Assembly: GCA_035298385.1 (NCBI GenBank)
Contig: DATGYC010000127.1
Coordinates: 1 to 9,516, forward strand
Source of the DNA: DATGYC01 sp035298385
GTDB taxonomy: Bacteria > Bacillota > Sulfobacillia > Symbiobacteriales > Symbiobacteriaceae
Reading direction: 5' to 3'
Length of the DNA: 9,516 bases
The notes under the pieces were generated by a model. That model did no database searches, had not been told where the DNA came from, and saw only the letters and a program-made list of their open reading frames with translations. The translations under genes and the position numbers were made by a program. Positions 1 through 7,470 of this stretch are shown here, piece after piece. Position 1 is the first letter of the stretch; every line of letters begins with the position of its first letter.

Positions 1-1929
1 CCCGCTGACCTCTTCCCAGCGCTCTGCAGAGAGCTTCACGCCCTCAACATCCTTGGTCAGGACGGTCACCTTTCGTCCGGTCCCCTCCGGCACGGCGTGC
101 ATCAAGAGCCGCTCCTGGCCCTTGGCGGCCGCCTCAAAGGCGGTGATCAACGCCGCTGGAATCTCCCGCCGGACGGCCGGAACCGTCAGCATCGACTGGT
201 CGGCTATGCGGGCGTAGAGGAAGGCGTCATACTTGGCCGCCAACGTCGGCACCGCCGCAGTCGTCAGCGTCTGACGCCCTTCCGCCGCCAGGAACTCGAC
301 GAGGAGGGCGGTGGCCGTCATGTAGGCCTTCTCCCCCGCCTTCAGGCCCTGCGAGGGTGCGTACAGTTCCGTCAGGCTTGGCAGGCGACTCCCCACCAGC
401 GCCTGCCAGTCCGGGCGATAGGGGTTGAGGTCCGCCATCTCCTTCTCCAGTCGGCCCATCACGATCGGATCCACCACACCAGCCCGCTGGCTGAAGGCCT
501 GGATCTGGGTGTAGACGAGCGCCCGGACCAACTCTGGCGCCACGAGCCCCTTGGTGAAGCCCGGGGCGATGGCGATCTGCCCATCAACCACGGCCCAGTT
601 CCCCTGCGCCCCATCGGTGACAGCGGCGAAGGATTCAGGCGTCGGATAGAGCCAGAAGGTGGGGCGCCCCAGCGCCTCGGCGCCGACGATCAGCTTCACC
701 CGCGAGGCTGCCCGATCTGCCGCGTAGGCGATCCGGTTCACCTCGAAGCGCCGGAAGAAGGCCTCCCGGGACGGATCCCAGGGAACGTAGAGCGCCCTCA
801 GATCGGTCTGGAAGCCCTTCATCTCCATGTACGCTGAGGCGGGCGGAATCTTCGCCTGCTCCGGACCCGATTTCAACGCAACCGAGACCCCCGGTGCGTT
901 CGTACGCATCTGGGGAGCCGCAGCGGCCATCGCCGGCGCCGCCGCAAAGACCTCCCGCGTCTGCAGCCAGGAGAAGCCGAAGACCAGCACAGCGACCGAT
1001 GCGACACCCATCCCCCACCACTTCAGGTGGCGGACCCGCACCGGAATCGCCTCCAGCCCCTGGGCCACCAGATGGAAGCTGGTGATGGCGAGGAAGAAGG
1101 CACCCGCAGGCGCCAGCGGGATCCAGGGCGCCGAGCGCAGCCAGTCCCGCGCCTCCGAGAGCAGCGTCCCCCACTCCGGGATCGAGGTGGTGAGGACCTG
1201 GACCTCGGCGCCCCGGCTGTTCTCGACGAGCTCGATCGAGCCGCCGCCAACCCAGACCCCGAAGAGGCCGAGATGGGCGATGGTCAGGAGGACCTGCCCC
1301 ATCTCACCGACGCTGACACGCAAGAGAAGCGGCATCAGATGCGGCAGGAGATGGATGCGGAAGAGGCGGCCGTTGCCGGCGCCGGTGGCGATGGCGCCCT
1401 CGACATAGCCCTCCTGCATCAACTGCTCCATCCGCCCCTTGATCGTGCCCGCAAGGCGGGGCCACTCCCAGAGGGTAAGCAGGGTGAGCGTCAGCACGAT
1501 CGACGGAAGCAGCCCAATCGTCCGCACCGCCGGTACCGCCAGCAGGATCAGATAGAGCAGGAGCGGTGGCACGGTGTTCGTCAGGACGTACAGCTTCTCG
1601 ACCAGCCAGCGGAAGGGCTTGGGCCCCACGACCGCGAGCCAGGCGAGTGGCAGCGCAATCAGGATCCGCCCGAAGGCTACCACCGCCGCAAAGAGGAGCG
1701 ACCAGCGGGCGCCAAAGGCGATGCGGCTCCACAGGTCACGCCCGAGGGAGTCGGTCCCCAGCGGGTGCATGGCGCTGGGCGGGAAGGGCGCCTTCGGCTC
1801 CAGCGCCGAGATGCGACTCTCCACGTAGTACGGGTTTACCTTGGTCACGTGATCGGCGCCGATGGCGATGCCCACGATGATCAGCAGGAGGAAGAGGCCT
1901 AGATATAAGTAGAAACGCCGGCTTTTCAT
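1..1929 (-). CDS. ABC transporter permease (DppC/OppC class) fused to a degenerate peptidase-MA-like domain, partial
   Basis: The frame is open from ATG at 1929 to the left edge (643 codons, no stop seen), so the C-terminus is missing. Residues 1-325 form a DppC/OppC-type inner-membrane permease. There is an N-terminal helix (about 6-24), then the family motif HPLGTDSLGRDLWSRI (55-70), several hydrophobic helices, and the EAA loop that docks the ATPase (about 177-200, with EGAIATGAGNGRLF). The last helix is at about 304-322. Residues about 345-643 continue as a soluble domain that ordinary DppC proteins (about 300 aa) lack. Its order of elements (VKLIVGAEALGRPTFWLYPT at 411-430, a strand with VDGQIAIAPGF at 448-458, a helix at 464-480, then a Y-rich helix at 536-550) resembles peptidase MA/gluzincin domains. 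The expected HExxH helix instead reads LVRALVYTQIQAF, so it is probably not catalytic; that assignment is inference. The SD GGGGGAGG lies just upstream, inside the end of the preceding permease gene, with a 5-nt gap, so the two are probably translationally coupled. Binding protein and ATPase genes are not in the window. Confidence 0.85.
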   Translation of the reverse strand, partial: MKSRRFYLYLGLFLLLIIVGIAIGADHVTKVNPYYVESRISALEPKAPFPPSAMHPLGTDSLGRDLWSRIAFGARWSLLFAAVVAFGRILIALPLAWLAVVGPKPFRWLVEKLYVLTNTVPPLLLYLILLAVPAVRTIGLLPSIVLTLTLLTLWEWPRLAGTIKGRMEQLMQEGYVEGAIATGAGNGRLFRIHLLPHLMPLLLRVSVGEMGQVLLTIAHLGLFGVWVGGGSIELVENSRGAEVQVLTTSIPEWGTLLSEARDWLRSAPWIPLAPAGAFFLAITSFHLVAQGLEAIPVRVRHLKWWGMGVASVAVLVFGFSWLQTREVFAAAPAMAAAAPQMRTNAPGVSVALKSGPEQAKIPPASAYMEMKGFQTDLRALYVPWDPSREAFFRRFEVNRIAYAADRAASRVKLIVGAEALGRPTFWLYPTPESFAAVTDGAQGNWAVVDGQIAIAPGFTKGLVAPELVRALVYTQIQAFSQRAGVVDPIVMGRLEKEMADLNPYRPDWQALVGSRLPSLTELYAPSQGLKAGEKAYMTATALLVEFLAAEGRQTLTTAAVPTLAAKYDAFLYARIADQSMLTVPAVRREIPAALITAFEAAAKGQERLLMHAVPEGTGRKVTVLTKDVEGVKLSAERWEEVSG

Positions 1930-1934
1930 GGTGG

Positions 1935-2918
1935 CTACCTCCCCCGCAGGCGCGGATCGACGAGCGGTCGCAGGAGGCGCACGACACCCCAGAGCGCCCA
2001 GAAGGTCAGGCCGATCGCCATGCCACTGAGCGCCACCAGGACGCTATCGATCGGAATCGCTCGCCCGTATCGGTAGAGGTCCGCAAGGAAACGGGCGTCA
2101 ACCTCCTGCCCAATGCCGTAGCGCAGGAGCTTCGTTAACCCGGGGATGTTGCAGAGGTACTCGAGGATGAGCAGGTTGGCAAAGGAGAGCGAAAGGAGCA
2201 GCGGCAGGGTGTCCAGGAGCTGGACCATGACGTTGCGCATCGCATGCTTCCAAAGCAGGACCTGCTCGCGCAGCCCCTTCGCCCGGCCTGTCCGGACGAA
2301 GTCGGCAGCCCAGACCTCCTGTAGCCCCGTCGTGACGACGCGCGAGATGCCGTTCAGGGGATAGATCGTCAGGCAGAAGAGCGGCACGATGTAGTGCTGC
2401 CAGGTCTCATCACCGACCCAGGCGACGGGCAGGAAGAGCTCACCCGTCTGCCGCAGCAGCTGGATTAGCACCCACTGCACGAGGAGGAGCAGGAAGAAGT
2501 CCGGCATGCCCTGGATCGCTGCCGTGATCAGCGGACCGAAGGCGAAGCGGCGCCGCTGGAGCTGGCGGAAGTCCCAGACGCCCTTCAGCACGCCGAAGAG
2601 TACGGCCAGGACCAGGGCCCCCAGCAGCAGGATCAGTGAGACCCGCCATGAGTCGATCACAATACCGCCCAGCGGCTGGCCCTGCATCGTCTCTAGCGGC
2701 TGATCGCCGGTGAAGGCCTGGTAGAGGCGCAGGATCCCTTTCCCCCAGGCCGCCCAGCCGATCCGGAAGCGGAAGCCAAGCCAGCCGGTGGTCGGTTCGA
2801 CCCCCAGCGGCGGTAGGGTGGCAATGCCGATGGCAAAGCACAGCAGGATGGCGAGGCCGAGTAGCTCCCGGACGAATGCGAGCAGGAACTGAAGCAGATG
2901 TCGGGGCAGGACCCCCAT
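1935..2918 (-). CDS. ABC transporter permease (DppB/OppB class), divergent
   Basis: This 327-aa inner-membrane protein is the first permease of the pair, presumably forming the channel heterodimer with the next gene. It starts at ATG 2918, preceded by an AGGGGGAG ribosome-binding site, and ends with TAG at 1935-1937. The BPD_transp_1 signature is clear: an EAA loop around residues 200-235 with EVWAADFVRTGRAKGL followed by the typical HAMRN segment. Hydrophobic helices lie at about 12-36, 93-112, 141-162, 180-196, 238-258 and 292-315. The usual DppB/OppB N-terminal features are weak. I see no PGDP-type motif after helix 1, and the periplasmic stretch (about 37-85) is unusual in sequence. Length fits the family (300-340 aa). 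The class is secure from the EAA motif and partner gene. The substrate (peptide, nickel, sugar or other) cannot be told from the permeases alone. Confidence 0.88.
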   Translation of the reverse strand: MGVLPRHLLQFLLAFVRELLGLAILLCFAIGIATLPPLGVEPTTGWLGFRFRIGWAAWGKGILRLYQAFTGDQPLETMQGQPLGGIVIDSWRVSLILLLGALVLAVLFGVLKGVWDFRQLQRRRFAFGPLITAAIQGMPDFFLLLLVQWVLIQLLRQTGELFLPVAWVGDETWQHYIVPLFCLTIYPLNGISRVVTTGLQEVWAADFVRTGRAKGLREQVLLWKHAMRNVMVQLLDTLPLLLSLSFANLLILEYLCNIPGLTKLLRYGIGQEVDARFLADLYRYGRAIPIDSVLVALSGMAIGLTFWALWGVVRLLRPLVDPRLRGR

Positions 2919-2963
2919 GGTGTTCTCCCCCTCTGAGGCACCCTCTCTCTATATGGGCGCCCT

Positions 2964-2969
2964 TTTATA
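2964..2969 (-). promoter_or_regulatory. Possible -10 element for the permease operon
   Basis: On the minus strand TATAAA sits about 45 bases before the first permease start, in the only AT-rich patch of this spacer, just after a strong hairpin. No good -35 hexamer is found 16-18 bases upstream, where the sequence is GC-rich hairpin. It is plausible as the -10 box because the hairpins would separate this operon from the esterase gene upstream, but the support is weak. Confidence 0.25.
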
Positions 2970-2971
2970 CG

Positions 2972-3000
2972 TTGGGGAGGGGTAGCCCACCCCTCCCCAA
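2972..3000. other. Perfect 12-bp inverted repeat (strong hairpin), possible terminator
   Basis: TTGGGGAGGGGT and ACCCCTCCCCAA face each other across a 5-base loop (AGCCC). The RNA hairpin would be very stable in either direction. Neither strand has a T-run right after the stem, so it is not a textbook intrinsic terminator. Lying between the esterase and permease genes, both on the minus strand, it most likely ends or attenuates esterase transcripts. Confidence 0.5.
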
Positions 3001-3025
3001 CACCCCACCCGTCTGTAGGACGGAC

Positions 3026-3054
3026 GTCAGCGAGCGCTGTCGCTACTCGCTGAC
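3026..3054. other. 9-bp inverted repeat just after the esterase gene
   Basis: GTCAGCGAG and CTCGCTGAC are separated by 11 bases that themselves contain related CGCT units. It begins 15 bases past the esterase stop codon on the minus strand. A further small palindrome, CCGTC-TGTAG-GACGG, follows at 3009-3023, and the 12-bp hairpin comes after that. Together they probably form a transcript 3' end or attenuation region. No T-tract is present. Confidence 0.4.
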
Positions 3055-3068
3055 ATCCTTTCCTGGCC

Positions 3069-3956
3069 TTACGGGTGAGCGGTCAACCATTCGATCGCCT
3101 TCGGGAAGCGGCGCCGCCAGGCGCCCTCGTTATGCACCCCTGCCGGATCGACGACCAGTGTCCGGTCTGCCGCCGCCACGCCGGACTGGCCGATCCGGTC
3201 GGTCACGTCCTGGTTCAAGGCGACGATACCCGGCGCTGGCTCCTCCTCCAACTGGCCGATATCCAGGTAGTATCGCTGCGGCTTGGCCGGCCGCTGCGCG
3301 ATCGCCTCACGGATCACGGCCGCCCCATCACCCAGATCAAAGGGCGTCGAGAAGGCCAGAATCCCGCCAAAGACCTCGGGATGGTGAAGGCCCGCCCAGA
3401 GTGAGATGTAACCGCCGAGCGAGGAGCCACCAATCCAGGTCGACTCCGGACCGGACTTCGTCCGGAAGGCGCCATCGATCTGGGGCTTCAGCTCCTTAAT
3501 CAGCCAGGCGACGTAGGCGTCGGCCTCGCCGCCCTGGCCGTACTTCGTCTTGAATGGGACGTACTCATCCATCCGGGCCTGCCCGCCGTTATCGATACCG
3601 ACAACGATCATGGGCGGGACCTTCTTGGCGGCAATCAACTCCTCCAGCGTCTCATCGACGCCCCACTCCCCCGCGTAGGCGGTGGCTTGGTCGAAGAGGT
3701 TCTGGCCGTCATGCATGTAGAGGACCGGGTAGCGCTCCTTGGACTCAGCGTAGCCCGGCGGCAGGTAGAGCCAGACCCGCCGTTCACGGCCCAAGACAGA
3801 GAGAGCCGGGATCAGTCGCACCGTGCCAGTAATCGTGTGGTGCCTCTTGGCATCCAACACGTCAGTCCAGGGCTTGGAGGGATCGGGTAGCGGGGGTTGG
3901 CTACTGCAGCCTGCCACCAGCGAAAGGGAGAGCAAGAACGGGGCGACTCTGCGCAT
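3069..3956 (-). CDS. Secreted lipoprotein esterase, EstD/Fes-like alpha/beta-hydrolase
   Basis: This 295-aa protein belongs to the putative esterase family (PF00756 type), which includes trilactone siderophore esterases and other carboxylesterases. I chose ATG 3956 rather than the in-frame codon at 4136. From 3956 the protein opens with a lipoprotein signal (MRRVAPFLLSLSLVAGC, lipobox VAGC, acylated Cys17) and has a GAGGTG site 8 bases upstream, while the longer N-terminus is charged and unlike a signal. Residues 60-81 hold the family strand RVWLYLPPGY and YPVLYMHDGQNLFD. The nucleophile elbow GGSSLGG (176-182) puts the catalytic serine at Ser179. A C-terminal His275 in GVHNEGAW matches the catalytic histidine position, and Asp232 or a nearby acid would complete the triad. 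It should sit on the outer face of the cytoplasmic membrane. It is divergent from the propeller gene. The substrate is unknown: siderophore trilactone and carbohydrate esters are both possible. Confidence 0.85.
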   Translation of the reverse strand: MRRVAPFLLSLSLVAGCSSQPPLPDPSKPWTDVLDAKRHHTITGTVRLIPALSVLGRERRVWLYLPPGYAESKERYPVLYMHDGQNLFDQATAYAGEWGVDETLEELIAAKKVPPMIVVGIDNGGQARMDEYVPFKTKYGQGGEADAYVAWLIKELKPQIDGAFRTKSGPESTWIGGSSLGGYISLWAGLHHPEVFGGILAFSTPFDLGDGAAVIREAIAQRPAKPQRYYLDIGQLEEEPAPGIVALNQDVTDRIGQSGVAAADRTLVVDPAGVHNEGAWRRRFPKAIEWLTAHP

Positions 3957-4096
3957 GATAAAGCACCTCACAAGGGATAAGGGGGCACGAATTCGACGAG
4001 ATTTGCACAAACCCCTTTCGCCTCCCGCCAGATTACCGGACAATCCCCGGTTTGCATAACGTGGTGGAGAGCGGTCAGGCGAAGGGAGCGATTTGG

Positions 4097-5041
4097 ATGC
4101 AAGAGGTTCCGGGCGCCCGGCGGCGCCCTGGTCCACCCCCGTATGGCCAACCCGAGGATGAACTGACCCGAGAGGGCGGTCCCCTTGGCCAACGTGGCTG
4201 GTCCGGTTGGCGTCCCATTCCTACAGGTCAGACGAATGAGACGCCCGCACCGGTTCCGTTCCAGAATGATTTGCACCTCTTTGTGCGCGGCATGGATAAC
4301 CAGGTCTACTGGAACCGTTTCTCGCGCCGGACCGGCTGGGGCGAATGGCGCCCCCTCCCCGGTGGCCAAATGGCGGGAGGCAGCCCCTTCGCCATTGAGT
4401 ATGGCGGTCGGCTCCACGTCTTTATCAACGCTCCGGATGGACGCATCCTCCAGAACACCCTGCGTGGCGGGCAGAACTGGGGTGGCTGGCAAGAGGTACC
4501 CGGTGGTGGCCGGACGCCAGACGGACCGCGCGCCACCGTGATGGAGGGGAGCGAGCTCTTACTAACGGTCCGTGGGCAGGATAACGGCATCTACTATCAG
4601 GTCTACGACGGGCGGACCTGGAGCGGCTGGCAACAGGTGCCGGGCGGTGGTCGGACGCCGAGTACTCCCTTCCCGGTCACCTTCGGCAACGCCCTGCACA
4701 TCTTCGTCCGGGGTACTGATGACCAGATCTACAGCAACTCCATCAGTCGGCGTGATGCCCGATGGGGTGGCTGGCAGCTCGTCCCTGGTGGCGGTCGCAC
4801 CCCGAGTGGCCCCTGGGCGACCACCTACCGCAACGACCTCTACCTAACAGTCCGAGGGACGGACAACGGGATCTATCTGAACGTCCTGCGCCCCCGCGGC
4901 GACTGGTCGGGCTGGCGAGAGGTACCCGGCGGTGGCCGGACCCCCAGTGGCCCTGCGATTGAGCGCTTTGCCAATCGCCTCTACCTCTTTGTACGCGGGG
5001 TGGATAACAAGATCTACGTCGACACCCGCACCCGGTCATAG
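4097..5041 (+). CDS. Tandem-repeat beta-propeller protein, PLL/DUF346-like lectin
   Basis: This 314-aa protein is built almost entirely of 46-48-residue repeats. Each begins with a W-x-G/E-W motif and runs through VPGGGRTPSGP, a variable strand, LYLFVRG and a DNxIY strand. Six full repeats start at residues 35, 81, 128, 175, 223 and 270. The N-terminal 34 residues (MQEVPGARRRPG...) look like a worn seventh copy, which would give a closed seven-bladed propeller. Such repeats occur in Photorhabdus-type and other DUF346 lectins that bind fucose or related glycans between blades; sugar binding here is inferred. I chose ATG 4097, preceded by AAGGGAG with an 8-base spacer. The frame is open further upstream to TTG 4052, and the codon just before ATG is a Trp that would fit the repeat, so a longer start is possible. 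There is no signal peptide, no membrane helix and no cysteine. Its divergence from a lipoprotein esterase gene may hint at a shared surface role. Confidence 0.8.
   Translation: MQEVPGARRRPGPPPYGQPEDELTREGGPLGQRGWSGWRPIPTGQTNETPAPVPFQNDLHLFVRGMDNQVYWNRFSRRTGWGEWRPLPGGQMAGGSPFAIEYGGRLHVFINAPDGRILQNTLRGGQNWGGWQEVPGGGRTPDGPRATVMEGSELLLTVRGQDNGIYYQVYDGRTWSGWQQVPGGGRTPSTPFPVTFGNALHIFVRGTDDQIYSNSISRRDARWGGWQLVPGGGRTPSGPWATTYRNDLYLTVRGTDNGIYLNVLRPRGDWSGWREVPGGGRTPSGPAIERFANRLYLFVRGVDNKIYVDTRTRS
4199..5038 (+). repeat. Six in-frame tandem repeats of about 141 bp encoding propeller blades
   Basis: Units begin at about 4199, 4337, 4478, 4619, 4763 and 4904. The best-conserved DNA is the GTACCCGGTGGTGGCCGGAC-like segment coding for VPGGGRTP in units 3-6. 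Units 1 and 2 are more diverged (PIPTGQT and PLPGGQM), which suggests units 3-6 were duplicated or homogenised more recently. Confidence 0.85.
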
Positions 5042-5045
5042 CAAG

Positions 5046-5078
5046 AGGGACGGCGCCCGCGATGGGCGCCGTCCCTTT
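5046..5078. terminator. Bidirectional intrinsic terminator between convergent genes
   Basis: A perfect 13-bp stem (AGGGACGGCGCCC / GGGCGCCGTCCCT) with a 5-base loop GCGAT lies 4 bases after the propeller-protein stop. TTT follows on the plus strand. On the minus strand it lies 11 bases past the nitric oxide reductase stop, so it can serve both converging transcripts. Confidence 0.85.
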
Positions 5079-5088
5079 GTCGTTACCG

Positions 5089-7449
5089 TTAGTCTGCCGC
5101 GTGCTGAAGCGCAGCTTCATCCTCGACTGGGTCATCGACGATGATCGCTTCGCCCTGTGCCGCCTGGACCGGCCGCAGGTGCCGCAGCCCCTGGAAGGTC
5201 ATCCAGACCAGCGGCAGGATGCCCGGTACCAAGAAGACGGTATCCGGCAGCATCCGCAGCCACATCAGCGCATGGACGATCGGCCTCTGGTAGAAGGCGA
5301 AGGAGCGGGCGACATGGAAGCCGTTCGTCCAGGACTCCGCCATCTGCATGAAGCCAACCGGGAGGAGCGTGATCAGGATCATCCCCATCAGGCCGGCGTT
5401 CAGGCCCCAGAAGGACCAGGCCACGAGCTTGTCGTTCCACCAGGCCGGCTTGGTGATGTTCCGTAGCACGTAGAGCAGCAGGGCGATGGCCAGCATGCCG
5501 TAGACGCCCATCAGGGCGCCGTGCCCGTGCGTCGGCGTCAGCCACGAGCCGTGCTGGAAGTAGGAGACGATCGGCAGATTGATCAGGAAGCCCAGCAGGC
5601 CGGCGCCGAAGAGGTTCCAGAAGGCGGTCGCCACCAGGAACCAGAAGGTGCCGCGGTACGGGAAGTCGACGCCACCCTCCTGCTGGATCTTGTACTGCTC
5701 ATAAGCCTCGAGCATCAGGAGCGTAAGCGGGATCACCTCAAGGGCACTGAAGACAGAGCCAAGGCCGATCCACATCTCCGGGGCGCCGATCCAGTAGTAG
5801 TGATGGCCCGTGCCAAGCACGCCCGAGCCAAGCAGGATGATCAACTGGAAGTAGAGCGCCCGGACGGTCGACTTCGGCGTCACGAGCTTCAGGGCGACCA
5901 TCAGGTAGCCGATGATCACGACGGCGAAGACCTCGAACATACCCTCAACCCAGAGGTGGATGATCCACCAGCGCCAGTAGTCAGCATAGGTGATGTTCAT
6001 GTCTGGCTTAATGAAGAAGGCGAAGGTGTAGAAGAGCGGGATGCCGATCGAGGTGTAGAGCAGCAGGTGGGTCAAGCCGCCCTTGTCGGTCTCCGCCTTG
6101 AGGGACGTGCGCAGGCCACGCCAGAGGATGAAGACCCAGAGGACCAAGCCGACGACCAGGAGCACCTGCCAGATGCGGCCAAGCTCAAGATACTCCCAGC
6201 CCTGGTGACCCAGCAGCCACCAAAGGTTGCCCAGGTAGCCCTTGACGCCCAGCCACTGCCCGATCAGCGAGCCAGCAACGACGACGACGAGCGCCCAGAA
6301 GAGGATGTCGACGAGGAGGCCCTGCCGCTTCGGCTCCTTGCCCGCAATCGCCGGTGCGGCGTAGAGGCCCATCGCCAGCCAGGCGGTAGCGATCCAGAAG
6401 ACCGCTAGCTGCAGATGCCAGCCCTTTGCGATGTTAAACGGTAGGATGGTCGGCAGGTCGAAGCCGAAGAAGGAGGCGCCCTCTGCGTAGTAGTGCGCCA
6501 GTACGGCGCCCAGGAGGGACTGCACCAGGAAGAGGAGCGTCACAATCAGCAGGTACTTGCCCAGCTTGCGCTGTCCTGGTGTGACTTGGAGCTTGGAGAG
6601 GTCGTAACGGGGGAAGCGCTTGTAGGCCGGCTCCATCTCCAGGTGGAACCGCTTCTGCGCCCAGAGGATCACCGCCAGGCCCGCGATCAGCAGCGTCACC
6701 GAGATGGCGCTCCAGAAGATCGCTCCGTAGGTGGCGTTGTTCCCAGACTCCGGTGCGTACGGCCAGTTGTTCGTATACGAGTAGGTCTGATCAGGCCGGT
6801 TGGTGACGGAGAGCCAAGCAGTCCAGGTAAAGAAGTCGCTGATCTGCTGGAGTTGGTCACCGTCAGCAACCCAGGCCCGGTCCGTCTTCGGGAGGTGCTC
6901 CTCCTGGATCAAGCCCGCCTGAAGCGAAGCGGCCGGATTGCCGTTCTTAAAGTACTCCCTGTAGTGCGCCCGGATCGCTGCCAGACCCTCTACCTCTGCG
7001 GCTGAGAGGGTCAGGGTGTCCGATCCCTTGTCAAAGCGATTGGTCTTGAGGTCCGCCTTTACCTTGGCGGCAACGCCAGCCTGCTCCTCCACGGCTAGGT
7101 CTGCGTAGGCCTTGTGGTAGAGTTCCTTGCTGTAGTGCTGTTGGAGCGCCTCGGTCATGATCTGAAGCGCCTCAGCTGTATAGTCGGGGCCCAAGTAGGA
7201 GCCGTGGCCCATGACCGAGCCGTAATCCATCAAGCCATACTTCTGATAGACCGCCTGCCCACCCAGGATCTGCGCCTTGGTGGATAGAAGTTCGTTAGTA
7301 GGTCCGATCACCTTGGCCGGAATCGGGGCGCTGTTCTTGTAGATCCAGCCGCCACCAACCAGCATGATCGTGAAGGCGAAGAGCATGGTGAGCATGAGGA
7401 CGTGCTTCAGGAGCCGATTCGGGGTCGTGGTCTGCGTTTTTTTTGACAT
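5089..7449 (-). CDS. norZ: Quinol-dependent nitric oxide reductase (single-subunit qNOR)
   Basis: This 786-aa membrane enzyme of the heme-copper oxidase superfamily reduces 2 NO to N2O with electrons from quinol. ATG 7449 is chosen because GTAGGAGGG precedes it; the open frame extends 10 codons further without that signal. After a first helix (about 17-36) comes the qNOR extracytoplasmic region with YGLMDYGSVMGHGSYLGPDY (71-90) and the signature NRPDQTYSYTNNWP (217-230). The catalytic part follows with about 12 more helices. By comparison with cNorB/qNOR, the ligands are His345 and His643 for the low-spin heme b, His641 for heme b3, and His498, His549 and His550 with Glu502 for FeB (IIHLWVEG, GTGHH, THGHG). 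Glu571 in SALEVIP is also conserved. The protein has no cysteine at all, so no heme c or CuA site, which supports quinol as donor. Intact HH and Glu argue against a NO dismutase. Gene divergent from the radical SAM operon; it could serve denitrification or NO detoxification. Confidence 0.95.
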   Translation of the reverse strand: MSKKTQTTTPNRLLKHVLMLTMLFAFTIMLVGGGWIYKNSAPIPAKVIGPTNELLSTKAQILGGQAVYQKYGLMDYGSVMGHGSYLGPDYTAEALQIMTEALQQHYSKELYHKAYADLAVEEQAGVAAKVKADLKTNRFDKGSDTLTLSAAEVEGLAAIRAHYREYFKNGNPAASLQAGLIQEEHLPKTDRAWVADGDQLQQISDFFTWTAWLSVTNRPDQTYSYTNNWPYAPESGNNATYGAIFWSAISVTLLIAGLAVILWAQKRFHLEMEPAYKRFPRYDLSKLQVTPGQRKLGKYLLIVTLLFLVQSLLGAVLAHYYAEGASFFGFDLPTILPFNIAKGWHLQLAVFWIATAWLAMGLYAAPAIAGKEPKRQGLLVDILFWALVVVVAGSLIGQWLGVKGYLGNLWWLLGHQGWEYLELGRIWQVLLVVGLVLWVFILWRGLRTSLKAETDKGGLTHLLLYTSIGIPLFYTFAFFIKPDMNITYADYWRWWIIHLWVEGMFEVFAVVIIGYLMVALKLVTPKSTVRALYFQLIILLGSGVLGTGHHYYWIGAPEMWIGLGSVFSALEVIPLTLLMLEAYEQYKIQQEGGVDFPYRGTFWFLVATAFWNLFGAGLLGFLINLPIVSYFQHGSWLTPTHGHGALMGVYGMLAIALLLYVLRNITKPAWWNDKLVAWSFWGLNAGLMGMILITLLPVGFMQMAESWTNGFHVARSFAFYQRPIVHALMWLRMLPDTVFLVPGILPLVWMTFQGLRHLRPVQAAQGEAIIVDDPVEDEAALQHAAD

Positions 7450-7470
7450 GGGGGCATCCCTCCTACATCC

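Noticed and set aside
97..1902. Long plus-strand open frames across the first 1.9 kb (97-837, 827-1408, 1027-1902)
   Set aside because: They are antisense to the permease fusion. Their translations are Arg/Pro/Gly-rich without motifs, while the minus frame gives clear permease motifs over 643 codons.
3968..4492. Minus-strand open frame of 174 codons opposite the propeller gene
   Set aside because: It has no ribosome-binding site or motif, overlaps the esterase promoter region, and is fully explained by the repeat-coding plus strand.
4199..5038. CRISPR array or non-coding satellite repeat
   Set aside because: The repeats are about 141 bp, diverged, contiguous without spacers and in frame with a clear protein repeat.
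5521..6408. Plus-strand open frame of 295 codons inside the nitric oxide reductase gene
   Set aside because: It is an antisense shadow, a highly charged translation produced by the codon bias of a hydrophobic membrane protein on the other strand.
5089..7449. Nitric oxide dismutase (NOD) or cytochrome-c/CuA-dependent NOR instead of qNOR
   Set aside because: The FeB ligands HH and Glu502 are intact, and the protein lacks any cysteine, so neither CxxCH heme c nor CuA can be present.
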